Assembly: GCA_944383695.1 (NCBI GenBank)
Contig: CALWQP010000009.1
Coordinates: 1-64,000, forward strand
Length of the DNA: 64,000 nucleotides
From: an uncultured Mediterraneibacter sp.
Lineage (GTDB): Bacteria; Bacillota; Clostridia; Lachnospirales; Lachnospiraceae
Direction of reading: 5' to 3'
The translations under genes were made by a program, and so were the position numbers. Below the pieces are notes generated by a model. It ran no database searches, was not told the origin of the DNA, and was given only the letters and a program-made list of their open reading frames with translations. Of this stretch, positions 54,425 to 63,401 are shown in pieces (position 1 is the first letter of the stretch; every line of letters begins with the position of its first letter).

Positions 54425-54523
54425 TTCTTACTCCTCCCATTTTTTTATTTTGCCATTTTGCTCAATATCCCATTTTTTCTACCGCTGAAATGGGCCAGTT
54501 TCCATTGTTTATCGTCATTTCTA

Positions 54524-54567
54524 CCAAAAAAATATCCATCCGAAGCGATTGCCTCAGATGGACATTT
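54524..54567 (-). terminator. Terminator of the acyl-ligase unit
   Basis: A 16-position stem (54530-54545 with 54552-54567) with three G-U pairs in the minus-strand RNA is followed by a run of seven T on the minus strand. It ends the five-gene unit that starts at 59233. Confidence 0.75.
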
Positions 54568-54586
54568 ATATGATGCATCCCAATTG

Positions 54587-56095
54587 TCAGAATCTTTTGA
54601 TCTTCCTTGTGGTAGTCTTCTCAAACTCCGTATCTCTGACAACCAGGCTGTATATCTTTTTCTGTGGAGCCGCCGTCCTGTTATACTCATCGATAACCTC
54701 CTGCAGCTTCGCGCGCACGTCTTTGATCCTTTTCTTTTTCACATAGTCCTGGTCCGGATAGATTTCTGCTTCGATCACGCCCTGATTTTCACGAACAAGC
54801 ACCTCGCCCACAAGGCGGTTCGCGCTCAGTGCGTTTTCCAGTTCTTCCGGGGAAACGTTCTCTCCGTTCTTCGTGATGATCAGGTTCTTCTTCCTTCCGG
54901 TCAGATAGACGAATCCCTCTTCATCCACATATCCGAGGTCTCCGGTCTTGAGCCATCCGTCCTCCAGTGTCTCCGCCGTCTCTTCCGGCATCTTATAATA
55001 CCCCTGCATGACGCTGCTCCCTTTTACCCAAAGTTCACCGTCCACGGTCTTTGCCTGGCAGTTCGGCACGAGCTGCCCCACGGAATCGCTGCGGATATTC
55101 CAGCTCTGGGAGATGCTGATGACCGGGGAGCACTCGGTCATGCCATAGCCCTGCTGGATGGTGATGTCATATTTCTTAAACATCTCAATATAGGACGGGT
55201 CCAGATACGCCCCGCCGCTGCAGATCGTGTGGAACTGTTTTCCGAACACCTGGCTCTTCACGATCTTCGCCGGAAGGAGGGATGCTTCCTCCAGCTTCCT
55301 GGCCATGGTCTCGATCATCAGCGGGACCATCAGTATCATCTCCGGCTTAAAGAGTTTGATATTTTTTGCCACGCGCATCAGGGAATCATTGATGCAGATG
55401 ACAGCCGCCAGGGAGACTCCTTTCAGGATGTCCATGCTCAGACAGTATGCATGGTGAATCGGGAGCACAGTCATAATGACCGTACGCTCCGGAATCTTCA
55501 TGTCAAGGCAGGTGGCGTTTTCCGCCACATTTCTGTGTGTCAGCATGACTCCCTTGCTCTTGCCTGTGGTGCCGGATGTAAACATGATGGTGCAGAGCTG
55601 ATCCGGCTGCGGTTCATACTCAAAGGCCCCTCTATGTTCTCCGAGCAGCTTCCAGTAACCATATGCATGATCATCATGCTCTTCCTGCTGCATGGAGATC
55701 AGAGTCTTAAGCTGAGGGCAGCGGTCCTTCGCGATCGCTGCCACATCCTTTCTCACCTCATCATATACGAGTACAGTGGAATCTGAACGGTCGATAAGAT
55801 CGCACACATCCTCCGCCGGAAGGTTCACATCCAGCGGCACGATTACGCTGCCGCTGTTGACTGTGCCGAAGTACGCCACAAGCCATGCATAGGAGGTCAT
55901 TCCGATGACCGCGATGTGCTTTCCCTTCTCGCCGAGATCTTTCAGTACATTTGAGAAGCTTTCGCTGTCCTCTTTAAGATGTGTATAGGTTTTTGATTCG
56001 ATTTCATTCTTACTTACTTTATAGCGGACCGCATCCTCCGGCCCATACTTTTTCTCTGTATTGGCCAGAATCTGACGAACTGTACTGAAAAGCAT
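54587..56095 (-). CDS. AMP-forming acyl ligase (ANL superfamily)
   Basis: A 502-residue adenylating enzyme like long-chain acyl-CoA synthetases. The P-loop is TIMFTSGTTGKSKGVMLTHRN (interrupted after 20 residues), YGMTECSPVIS is the A5 motif, DGWLKTGDLGYVDEEGF is the A7-A8 region, and the C-terminal lid has the catalytic Lys in the KKIYSLVVRDTEFEKTTTRK region. It is the last gene of the unit, 82 bp after an acyl carrier protein gene, so it may load a fatty acid directly on that carrier (fatty acyl-AMP or acyl-ACP ligase) rather than on CoA. Substrate unknown. Confidence 0.88.
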   Translation of the reverse strand: MLFSTVRQILANTEKKYGPEDAVRYKVSKNEIESKTYTHLKEDSESFSNVLKDLGEKGKHIAVIGMTSYAWLVAYFGTVNSGSVIVPLDVNLPAEDVCDLIDRSDSTVLVYDEVRKDVAAIAKDRCPQLKTLISMQQEEHDDHAYGYWKLLGEHRGAFEYEPQPDQLCTIMFTSGTTGKSKGVMLTHRNVAENATCLDMKIPERTVIMTVLPIHHAYCLSMDILKGVSLAAVICINDSLMRVAKNIKLFKPEMILMVPLMIETMARKLEEASLLPAKIVKSQVFGKQFHTICSGGAYLDPSYIEMFKKYDITIQQGYGMTECSPVISISQSWNIRSDSVGQLVPNCQAKTVDGELWVKGSSVMQGYYKMPEETAETLEDGWLKTGDLGYVDEEGFVYLTGRKKNLIITKNGENVSPEELENALSANRLVGEVLVRENQGVIEAEIYPDQDYVKKKRIKDVRAKLQEVIDEYNRTAAPQKKIYSLVVRDTEFEKTTTRKIKRF

Positions 56096-56177
56096 ATTTC
56101 CCCAATCCTTTCTCTATCTTACATTTTATAACTGTTCAGCACGCGCCATTGGCCAAACCGTACGCCTGCCGGACAGA

Positions 56178-56402
56178 TCACACCAGCTTCTCAAGATAAT
56201 CAACAGCTTCCTGGACTGTACGGATACCGGCAGCCTCTGTCTGCTCCACTTCCACATCAAACTCATCCTCAATCTCTCCGAGCATGCTCATAAAGTCAAA
56301 AGAGGTGAATCCGAGATCTTCCATGAACCGGGACTCCGGATGAATGTCCCCCGGCTCTACTTCCACATAGTTGCAGATGATATTTACTAATTTCTCAAAC
56401 AT
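56178..56402 (-). CDS. Dedicated acyl carrier protein
   Basis: A 74-residue carrier protein. The phosphopantetheine site is the Ser in DLGFTSFDFMSML (standard DSL is replaced by TSF), followed by acidic helix EIEDEFDVEVE. It lacks the fab gene neighbours of the housekeeping AcpP and sits between the condensation enzyme and the ligase, so it is probably a pathway-specific carrier. Confidence 0.9.
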   Translation of the reverse strand: MFEKLVNIICNYVEVEPGDIHPESRFMEDLGFTSFDFMSMLGEIEDEFDVEVEQTEAAGIRTVQEAVDYLEKLV

Positions 56403-56484
56403 GATCGTTCTCCTTTTATTCTCATTTCACACAGACAGGGTCAGAACAGGTTTCCGGCCCTTTTATCATTCGCATACACGGATG

Positions 56485-57891
56485 TTAAACCAGCCTTATG
56501 ATTTCCCCGATGGTCAGGTCAGGATTCTCCGCGCCCTTGAACATGATCTTGCACAGATAATAATACAGATACTCCAGATCTTCTCTTGACACTGCTTTCA
56601 CCTGATGCTCAAAATTGAAATCCAGCCCATTGTCCTCCGGGCGGTGCATTACAGTCAGGTACATTCCCTGGGGGCATATGCCGTTGGGATACCATTTCGT
56701 GTTATAACGGATATCGCCGAGCTGATCTAGGCCTTTCTCTTTCAGGGTCAACGGCTGATAAGTGAGGGACATCTGTTCATATGTAAGACCTGCATGTGGC
56801 TGCGGATAAGTCTTTGCACGCTGTGCGAAATATTCTGTCGGATCATAGTTCGCATGGCGGAATATCTCGTTCTGCTTGTCGCGGATCGCATAGATCCCGT
56901 CAATGAACTTCATACTCTCCGGGAAGATCGTGCGGAAGGGAAAGGAATGGATCCTTGTGCCGCCGGATTTCTTTTCCTTCAGCGTTGCGCGCCTTGCGAT
57001 CGCATTATTGATAGACACATCGTCGTGTCCGTTCATTTTCTGGAAATACGTTCTCAGTCCCATCAGAAGCAGGCACGCAAGCGATACATGATACTTCTCG
57101 CAGAACTCCATCAGGCGCTGGGTGGGCTCGCCTTCCAGATGGAAGATATCCAGTGCGGACTCCGTACTGTCAGAAGCACTGAATGCGGTGCGCAGGTCCG
57201 GGTTCTTGAACATCTCCCGGGCGGCTTCCAGTTTGTCCGTGCCCCGGAGACCGTTAAAGATGGGCTCAGAGGACGCGATCTCCTTTTCAAAGAATGCCCG
57301 GTCTCTCTGCTGCGCCCCGCTTCCCGACTCGTACGCCAGGTCTTTCTGGATCTGCTCGATGTAGGAACACATATCTTTGGGATATGGGACGCCTTCATAT
57401 TTGGCATTACAGTACAGCTCGATGATATCTTTCAAAAATCCGATCAGAGACTGAGCGTCCACGATCATGTGATGCCCGAGGAAATATACGCCGCTGAACC
57501 CATCCGGCATCTTTATCATGACAATCCTGGTGAGCTGGGCATCCTCCATCCTGAAGGGAACTCTTGTCCACTCCTTCATCGTTTCCTCAGCCTCTTCCAT
57601 CGTCTTTCCTGTAAAATCAACGAACTCGATGTCCTGCTCTTCATGCTTTACGACATACTGATAATAGTTTCCTTCCTTGTCTTTCGCGAAACGGACGCGC
57701 ATGCCCTCGCATCTTTCATACGCTTTATTGACCGACTGCTTTAACACCTCCCAGTCAATCTCCACCTCTATGGTCAGGCTGGTGCCTATGTTCAGGACCG
57801 CCGCGCTGGGACAGTGCGGGAGATAGTACAGGTGGAACTTCTGTGCTACTGTCAGAGGATACACTTTGTATCCCTTCCTTGTCTTCATCAT
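56485..57891 (-). CDS. Stand-alone condensation-domain acyltransferase
   Basis: A 468-residue member of the NRPS condensation / WS-DGAT / alcohol acyltransferase superfamily. The active-site motif HHxxxD is present as LGHHMIVDAQSLIGF. Both half-domains appear complete, and NGHDDVSINNAIARR and the following PFRT segment match the latch/floor region. It would join an acyl group from the carrier protein to an amine or hydroxyl acceptor. Its start overlaps the stop of the hydrolase by 4 bp. No adenylation domain for amino acids is nearby, so the acceptor cannot be predicted. Confidence 0.85.
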   Translation of the reverse strand: MMKTRKGYKVYPLTVAQKFHLYYLPHCPSAAVLNIGTSLTIEVEIDWEVLKQSVNKAYERCEGMRVRFAKDKEGNYYQYVVKHEEQDIEFVDFTGKTMEEAEETMKEWTRVPFRMEDAQLTRIVMIKMPDGFSGVYFLGHHMIVDAQSLIGFLKDIIELYCNAKYEGVPYPKDMCSYIEQIQKDLAYESGSGAQQRDRAFFEKEIASSEPIFNGLRGTDKLEAAREMFKNPDLRTAFSASDSTESALDIFHLEGEPTQRLMEFCEKYHVSLACLLLMGLRTYFQKMNGHDDVSINNAIARRATLKEKKSGGTRIHSFPFRTIFPESMKFIDGIYAIRDKQNEIFRHANYDPTEYFAQRAKTYPQPHAGLTYEQMSLTYQPLTLKEKGLDQLGDIRYNTKWYPNGICPQGMYLTVMHRPEDNGLDFNFEHQVKAVSREDLEYLYYYLCKIMFKGAENPDLTIGEIIRLV

Positions 57892-58832
57892 TTTATGACT
57901 CCTCCTATAAATGAATCCATGGCTCTCTCATAACCTTCTGTATCCTTATAGTAGCTCTCTCCATGACCCGCGTCTTTCACGATCAGCTTTATCTTCGGGG
58001 ATGCACAGTTTTTATATGCCTCCTCCGTCATCCAGCATGGGACAAAAACATCCTTATCCCCATGGATAAATAAGACCGGGACTTTTGCCTTCTGTACTTC
58101 TCTCGCAGAATTGCAGTCGTCGAGACCGTATCCAACCTTTTTCCTGTTGATCCGGCTTGCGATCTGTATGATCGGAAAGGCCGGGATATGGTACATACTG
58201 TGAAGCACATGAGTGAACACATCCTTCATGGAGGTAAACGCACAGTCTGAAATGATCCCTTTCACCTGAGACGGAAGACTCAGGCCGCTCATCATGAGTA
58301 CAGTGGCTCCGCCCATGGAATTCCCATGGAGCAGGATCTGCACGTCCTCCCCGGCCTTTTCCACCATCCATTCCACCCAGCGTTTTCCATCCAGACGGTC
58401 CATAACGCCGAAACCAATATGCTGACCCTCGCTCTGCCCATGGGCGCGCTCATCAATGAGCAGCATCCGGTAGCCGCGCTTCAGGTAATAATGGGAAAGG
58501 CTGCCGTAATCATTCAGTCCCTGGCTCGTGTACCCATGAAAGCAGATCACCGCTTTATCGCCTTCTGCCCCCTTGAAATATGTACCGTGGAGCTTCAGTC
58601 CGTCGTGGGAAGTGATCCACACATCCTCGTGGGGCTGTTCCACCATCCACTCTCTTCGCTCCTTCATCATGGGAAGGTATTTCTGCCAGTCCACGCCTGA
58701 CATCTTCATCGTACGTTCAGTCTTCGCATTCGAGCGGATCATTGTCCTTCTGTAGAAATATGCTGTGGCTCCTGCCTCTGCCGCTGCCAGCAGGCCGGCC
58801 AGGAGCGCCGCGCCCTTAAATACTCCTTTCAT
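57888..58832 (-). CDS. Membrane-anchored alpha/beta hydrolase
   Basis: A 314-residue serine hydrolase with an N-terminal membrane helix (GAALLAGLLAAAEAGATAYF). ICFHGYTSQGLNDYG is the oxyanion region, LLHGNSMGGATVLM the nucleophile elbow (GNSMG), VLFIHGDKDVFVP carries the Asp and KDAGHGESYYKD the His of the triad. The upstream frame to 58877 is ignored because ACGGAGACAGT precedes ATG at 58832. In this unit it could release or edit an acylated product at the membrane. Confidence 0.9.
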   Translation of the reverse strand: MKGVFKGAALLAGLLAAAEAGATAYFYRRTMIRSNAKTERTMKMSGVDWQKYLPMMKERREWMVEQPHEDVWITSHDGLKLHGTYFKGAEGDKAVICFHGYTSQGLNDYGSLSHYYLKRGYRMLLIDERAHGQSEGQHIGFGVMDRLDGKRWVEWMVEKAGEDVQILLHGNSMGGATVLMMSGLSLPSQVKGIISDCAFTSMKDVFTHVLHSMYHIPAFPIIQIASRINRKKVGYGLDDCNSAREVQKAKVPVLFIHGDKDVFVPCWMTEEAYKNCASPKIKLIVKDAGHGESYYKDTEGYERAMDSFIGGVIK

Positions 58833-58882
58833 ACTGTCTCCGTTTCTGCCCCTCTGCCGGGAGCTGCCGCAAAACATCTATA

Positions 58883-59233
58883 TTACTTCTTTTCTTTCTT
58901 TTTCCCTTTCTTGCTGTTGATCAGCTCCTTCAGTTTCAGCGCCTTATCGATATTTCCTTCTACTTTCAGTTTTCCAAGTGTTACTGCCAGTATCGGATCT
59001 GTCTTTCCGTCCGCAATCTTGAACAGTGTTTCCGCTGTGCAAGTGAACATCGCGTCGCGGTCAAAATACTCATAGGGCTCTACATAAAGCTTTCCTTCTT
59101 TTACCTCTGCGTAAAAGATCCCTTCCGCCTCTCCGGTGATATTGAACTGATATGCCAGGTGCTCGTAGATATCGCTCACATCGGCATCCATCAGCATCCC
59201 CTTTACTTTTGCAAACATTTCTGCGTATGTCAT
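58883..59233 (-). CDS. SCP2 sterol/lipid-binding domain protein
   Basis: A 116-residue protein with a single SCP2 fold: HLAYQFNITGEAEGIFYAEV, then VEPYEYFDRDAMFTCTAETL, ADGKTDPILAVTLGKLKVEG and KALKLKELI, ending in a Lys-rich tail (NSKKGKKKEKK) that could touch membranes. Such proteins bind or present hydrophobic ligands. It is the first gene of the five-gene unit. GAAGGAGGAAGTT decides the start at 59233 over the upstream frame. Confidence 0.88.
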   Translation of the reverse strand: MTYAEMFAKVKGMLMDADVSDIYEHLAYQFNITGEAEGIFYAEVKEGKLYVEPYEYFDRDAMFTCTAETLFKIADGKTDPILAVTLGKLKVEGNIDKALKLKELINSKKGKKKEKK

Positions 59234-59296
59234 AACTTCCTCCTTCTTGACCAGATTCGCCATTTTCCAACCGCTGGTCATATTCTTTCTTCCGTT

Positions 59297-59325
59297 AGAT
59301 TATCACCTTTCCGACAGTCGGTCAA
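59297..59325 (-). promoter_or_regulatory. Promoter of the five-gene acyl unit with operator-like dyad
   Basis: On the minus strand TTGACC is followed by a spacer containing CCGACTGTCGG (59311-59321), then GATAATCT. Spacing is 15-17 bp depending on the -10 chosen. The dyad inside the spacer looks like a repressor site. Confidence 0.5.
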
Positions 59326-59420
59326 CTTGCGCCACCATCAAAATAAACCGGATTTTTTCTCTCTTTTTTGTGCTTTCTGATCATTGGTCCTTTGGAGCAG
59401 GAAGAAATAGAAGAAACAAT

Positions 59421-59470
59421 AGCCGGGCTGGTCGCCCTTTTAGAAAAAGGGACAGACAACCCGCCCGGCT
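59421..59470 (-). terminator. Branched hairpin downstream of the aldose epimerase gene
   Basis: AGCCGGGC (59421-59428) pairs with GCCCGGCT (59463-59470), enclosing CCCTTTT/AAAAGGG (59435-59441 with 59445-59451). It lies 48 bp past the epimerase stop; the T-tract is weak. Confidence 0.5.
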
Positions 59471-59517
59471 CGCTAAATTTCCTTATGTCATAAAATCGTT
59501 AAATATCATTGGTCGGA

Positions 59518-60390
59518 TCATTCTCCGGCTATGACAGTATAGCTCTGTTCGAATTTCCCGCCTGCCGGCACTTTGTTGACATTGGGCTTCTCAGAAAGCT
59601 CCTTATCAAATCCGACGTCATCGCATCTGCCCATCCATGGCTCCAGGCAGACAAACGGAGCGTCCTTCACGGACCAGATCCCAAAGTTCGGGAATCCTTC
59701 GCACTTCATTCCCACGCGCGGCGTACCGTCTCCGTGGCAGATCCATACTTCGCTGATCTGTCCGTTGTCAAAGATCAGCGCGTCGTTGGCAAACATCTCT
59801 TCCGCCATCCGGCAGCATCCATCCTTCAGGTCCAGCTTATACACCCTGGCAGTATCCGCCGCTCCCTCGGCAATGTTTACAAGGATATAGTCCAGTGACT
59901 CTTTTTCCGGGAACTTCAGCATGTAATCAGATTTGGCCTCATCCAGCCCGGCAAATCGGAATGCGGGATGCCCGCCGATCGTAAAGAACATTTCCTCATC
60001 CCCGGTGTTGAGCACCTCCCATGTTACAACCAGCGATCTGCCTTCCAGCTTATAGGTGATGATCAGGTCAAAATCAAAGGGATATACTTCCTTTGTCTCC
60101 TCATTGGAAGAAAACAGGAGAGAGACTGCATCCGGTGTTTCCCTGACACATTTGAACCGGTTATCCCTTGCGAATCCATGCTGGGAAGTGGGATACTGTG
60201 TTCCGTCGATCCGCACCGTGTTTCGGTATGTCTTTCCAACATTCGGGAACAGGACCGGGGAATGCCTTTGCCAGTATTTGGGGTCAGCATCCCACAGAAG
60301 CTCTGTGTCCCTTTTTTTGTCATAGATCCTCGTCACTTCTGCCCCCTGCTCTGTGATCTCCACACAAAGTCTGTCATTTTCCAGTTTCAT
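59518..60390 (-). CDS. Aldose 1-epimerase family protein (LacX-like)
   Basis: A 290-residue galactose-mutarotase fold protein. LENDRLCVEITEQGAEVTRI opens the beta-sandwich; SPVLFPNVGKTYRNTVRIDG and TSQHGFARDNRF carry the substrate Arg and catalytic His; TIGGHPAFRF has the second His; and CLEPWMGRCDD contains the catalytic Glu. This subgroup acts on hexoses or hexose phosphates of unknown identity. AAAGGAGGGGCATGGG precedes ATG. It is monocistronic. Confidence 0.88.
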   Translation of the reverse strand: MKLENDRLCVEITEQGAEVTRIYDKKRDTELLWDADPKYWQRHSPVLFPNVGKTYRNTVRIDGTQYPTSQHGFARDNRFKCVRETPDAVSLLFSSNEETKEVYPFDFDLIITYKLEGRSLVVTWEVLNTGDEEMFFTIGGHPAFRFAGLDEAKSDYMLKFPEKESLDYILVNIAEGAADTARVYKLDLKDGCCRMAEEMFANDALIFDNGQISEVWICHGDGTPRVGMKCEGFPNFGIWSVKDAPFVCLEPWMGRCDDVGFDKELSEKPNVNKVPAGGKFEQSYTVIAGE

Positions 60391-60421
60391 CCCATGCCCC
60401 TCCTTTGATATGATTTAAAGC

Positions 60422-61492
60422 TTACTGCGCCGTATCGCTCTCCTCTACCTGAACGCATTCTTCCACAAGATAATCTGTCACAGCATCGGCAAGGATCGAG
60501 TTTCTAAGCACATCTTCTCCCACCTGCTCTTTATATGCCTCCACATCATCCATGCCGGCCTGTTCCGCATACTCTTTGATCTTCTCTTCATATTCTTCTT
60601 CAGACGGTTCCAGGCGGTGTCTCTCAGCGATCAGTTTCAAAGCCTGCTCTAAAGCCGCTGTCTGCTGTGCTGTTTCTTTGAGCTGGGCATTAAAATCGTC
60701 TTCTGTCGTCTGAAGGTATGTCTCGATAAATTCTGTCAGATCAACGCCGTACATAGACGCCATCTGTGTATAATATGTTTCCATCTGTTCGATCTGCTCA
60801 TTGACGACATCCTCGGGATATTTTTTCACATCAATGTTCTCCAGCAGAGCGGACTGTACGGAACTCTTCAGCTGTGTCTTCACAGACTCTTCCGCCTGAT
60901 CTTCCATCTGTTTTCTGAGGTCTTCCCTGTACTGGTCCACTGTCTCAAAGTCCTCAGTGTTTGACTGAACCCATTCATCTGTCAGTTCCGGAACGTTTTC
61001 TGTATAAATCTCATTGAGCACGATATGGAAGTCTGCCACTTTGCCTGCCATGTCCGCAGTGTAATCCTCCGGGAACTGAACCGTAATGTTAAATTCTTCT
61101 CCAGTCTGGTGCCCTGCGATCTGCTCTTCAAATCCTGCATAATCCCCCGAGGCGCCGATATATCCGCCTGAACCGAGCTGAAGGTCCTGAGCCTGCGCTG
61201 AACCGTTTTCAAACGCCACGCCGTCCAGATATCCTGTGAAGTCAATATTTACCCAGTCCCCCATCTCTGCTGCGCGGTCTGTGATCGCAACTTTCTCAGC
61301 CGTTGCCTGAAGGTTCGTCTGGATCGTCTGCTCAATCTGCTCATCCGTCACTTCCGTCTGCTCCACCTGAGACACTTCCAGCCCCTTGTACTGCTTCACT
61401 GTCACATATTCATTGGACAGCTCTCCGCTGCATCCCGCAAGTGTTCCCGCCACGACTGCAGCAAGCATCATTGTCATAATTTTTTTCTTCAT
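60422..61492 (-). CDS. Secreted trigger-factor-like lipoprotein (FKBP-type foldase)
   Basis: A 356-residue lipoprotein: signal and lipobox MKKKIMTMMLAAVVAGTLAGC put it on the outer face of the membrane via the Cys at about position 21. The FKBP domain (GDWVNIDFTGYLDGVAFENG ... GFEEQIAGHQTGEEFNITVQFPEDY, split) covers about 75-165, followed by a trigger-factor-like helical C-terminal domain (FETVDQYREDLRKQMEDQ; DDVEAYKEQVGEDVLRNSIL). The ribosome-binding N-domain of true trigger factor is absent. It likely folds exported proteins, useful in a cell secreting 1,000- to 1,800-residue enzymes. It follows the downstream cls on the same strand. Confidence 0.87.
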   Translation of the reverse strand: MKKKIMTMMLAAVVAGTLAGCSGELSNEYVTVKQYKGLEVSQVEQTEVTDEQIEQTIQTNLQATAEKVAITDRAAEMGDWVNIDFTGYLDGVAFENGSAQAQDLQLGSGGYIGASGDYAGFEEQIAGHQTGEEFNITVQFPEDYTADMAGKVADFHIVLNEIYTENVPELTDEWVQSNTEDFETVDQYREDLRKQMEDQAEESVKTQLKSSVQSALLENIDVKKYPEDVVNEQIEQMETYYTQMASMYGVDLTEFIETYLQTTEDDFNAQLKETAQQTAALEQALKLIAERHRLEPSEEEYEEKIKEYAEQAGMDDVEAYKEQVGEDVLRNSILADAVTDYLVEECVQVEESDTAQ

Positions 61493-61626
61493 TACTTTTC
61501 TCCTCTTCTTATCTGTTATTTTTTATCTGTTCCGGCAGGATATCCCACCGGTTCTGATAATCTTTTTTACGGTCGCTTTTCGGACCTTTTCAGTTTGTCC
61601 TCCGCCGTCTTCCTGCCCCATTCCTG

Positions 61627-63102
61627 TTACAGCAGCGGAGACAGCAGCCTGGAGAACTGTTCTTTTCCTCTGATGATCAGGCTTCTCTCATCATAGACCT
61701 TTCTCGTTACGTGAGTACACTGCGTCATGTCATTTTCAAACGCCCGCTCCAGCCTCTGTACGGTCCGTTCGCTGTAGATCACCGCGTTGACCTCAAAGTT
61801 CAGCCCAAAGCTCCGGATATCCATGTTTGCCGTGCCCACACACGCCACCATTCCGTCCACGCTCAATGTCTTTGCATGAAGGAAACCGTTGTTATATACA
61901 TAGCACTTTGCCCCTGCCGCGACCATATCTCCTATGTAAGAATACGTCGCCCAATAGACAAACGGATGATCCGGCTTGCACGGCACCATAATGCGTACGT
62001 CTATGCCAGACCTGCTGGCAATCTTCAGCGCATCCAGTATGGATTCGTCCGGTATAAAATACGGTGTTTGGATATAGACATGGTCCTTCGCACTGTGGAT
62101 CAGCCTCAGGTAATTGTCATGGATCGTCTTTATCTGCGAGTCCGGTCCGCTGGATATGATCTGTACCGGATCCCGGCCTTTTCTCACATATTCCGGGATT
62201 TCAAACAGCTTATCCTCAAGGAACAGGTTTTCCTTGGACGCATAATTCCAGTCCAGGACAAACCGCACTGCCAGAGAAGTCACTGCCGCGCCCTCGATAC
62301 ACAGATGCGTGTCCCTCCAGTAACCGAATTTCTTATCTCTTCCAAGGTACTCTCTTCCCACATTAAAGCCACCGACGAATCCGATCCGACCGTCAATGAC
62401 CACGATTTTTCTGTGATTCCGGTAGTTCACCCGGAGCTGCAGCTTTCCTAAAAGCGCGGGGAAGAATTCCGCGACTTCAATGCCTTCCCTTTCCAGACGC
62501 TCCCAGTCTTTGTTCTTCATCGTGCGGCAGCCCATGCTGTCAAACAGGACGCGCACTTCCACACCCTCATGCACTTTCTGTATGAGGACCTTCTCAATCT
62601 CCTGCCACAGTTCATCGTTGCGGATGATGTAATACTGCACATGGATATAACGCTTTGCCTGACGCATCTCATCGAGAAGCGCCCGGAATTTTGCCTTCCC
62701 ATCCGTATAGATCCTGATATCGTTATTATCGGTCAACACCGCCTCGCCTGCCTCCAGATTATAGAGGATCAGGTCTTTAAACCTCGCCATCTCCGGATTT
62801 GACAGCCTCAGCCTTTTCCGGTAGATTGTCTCCTCCTGCCGGCGCACCGCATATTTCAGCTCACCCTCGATCTCTTTTGCCTTGAACATCCTGCTCTTGT
62901 GAAAATCCTGTCCGATGACCAGATACAGGATAAACCCAAGGATTGGTATAAAATACAGCAGAAGCAGCCATGTCCAGACCGTCTGCGGAGATCTCCTCTG
63001 GAAAAACACTATGATAAGCGCAAAGAGGACATTGATGATGACAATGTTGTCCATGATAAAATTATAGACCGTCATCACTCCGTTCCAAATCATTTCTGCC
63101 AT
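61627..63102 (-). CDS. cls: Cardiolipin synthase
   Basis: A 491-residue membrane phospholipase-D-type enzyme joining two phosphatidylglycerols. Two N-terminal membrane helices (VIINVLFALIIVFFQ; VWTWLLLLYFIPILGFILYL) precede two HKD sites: NYRNHRKIVVIDGRIGFVGG and FLHAKTLSVDGMVACVGTAN. The frame extends to 63303, but AAAAGGAGTTTTTTT before 63102 and the position of the membrane helix fix the start. Confidence 0.94.
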   Translation of the reverse strand: MAEMIWNGVMTVYNFIMDNIVIINVLFALIIVFFQRRSPQTVWTWLLLLYFIPILGFILYLVIGQDFHKSRMFKAKEIEGELKYAVRRQEETIYRKRLRLSNPEMARFKDLILYNLEAGEAVLTDNNDIRIYTDGKAKFRALLDEMRQAKRYIHVQYYIIRNDELWQEIEKVLIQKVHEGVEVRVLFDSMGCRTMKNKDWERLEREGIEVAEFFPALLGKLQLRVNYRNHRKIVVIDGRIGFVGGFNVGREYLGRDKKFGYWRDTHLCIEGAAVTSLAVRFVLDWNYASKENLFLEDKLFEIPEYVRKGRDPVQIISSGPDSQIKTIHDNYLRLIHSAKDHVYIQTPYFIPDESILDALKIASRSGIDVRIMVPCKPDHPFVYWATYSYIGDMVAAGAKCYVYNNGFLHAKTLSVDGMVACVGTANMDIRSFGLNFEVNAVIYSERTVQRLERAFENDMTQCTHVTRKVYDERSLIIRGKEQFSRLLSPLL

Positions 63103-63195
63103 AAAAAAACTCCTTTTGTATCCGCCCCTCTCCCTGCCGGAGAAAGGCCACCGTCCCACGCGCGGGATACACCTGCGCAGAAACGCTACTATAAC

Positions 63196-63225
63196 AGTAT
63201 ACCTGCTCCCCCCTCGAAAAGTAAA
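63196..63225 (-). promoter_or_regulatory. cls promoter
   Basis: On the minus strand TTTACT, 18 bp, TATACT, about 95 bp upstream of the cls start. Confidence 0.5.
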
Positions 63226-63326
63226 CCCTAAATGTGCCGAATGTGATTCGTATGCCGATTCTGAATGTCCTCTGCCGCCTTTCGAAATGCACCGGGCTGC
63301 CATCTGCCGAAATGTACCGGATTTGC

Positions 63327-63355
63327 TTGCACTTGTCCAAAAACAATGTTACAAT
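63327..63355 (+). promoter_or_regulatory. Promoter of the small membrane protein gene
   Basis: TTGCAC, 17 bp, TACAAT, with the -10 box 46 bp upstream of the GTG start. Confidence 0.6.
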
Positions 63356-63401
63356 ACTAGTTGCGCAAAAGCGGAAAACTATGATTTAGGAGGATTATAT
63401 C

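Noticed and set aside
54445-54690. Minus-strand 81-residue frame after the acyl ligase
   Set aside because: Covers the terminator hairpin and the ligase 3' end in another frame; similarity to a plus-strand frame arises from the palindrome.
53927-55786. 619-residue plus-strand frame
   Set aside because: Runs antisense over the second GH84 gene and the acyl ligase gene, both well supported; no start signal.
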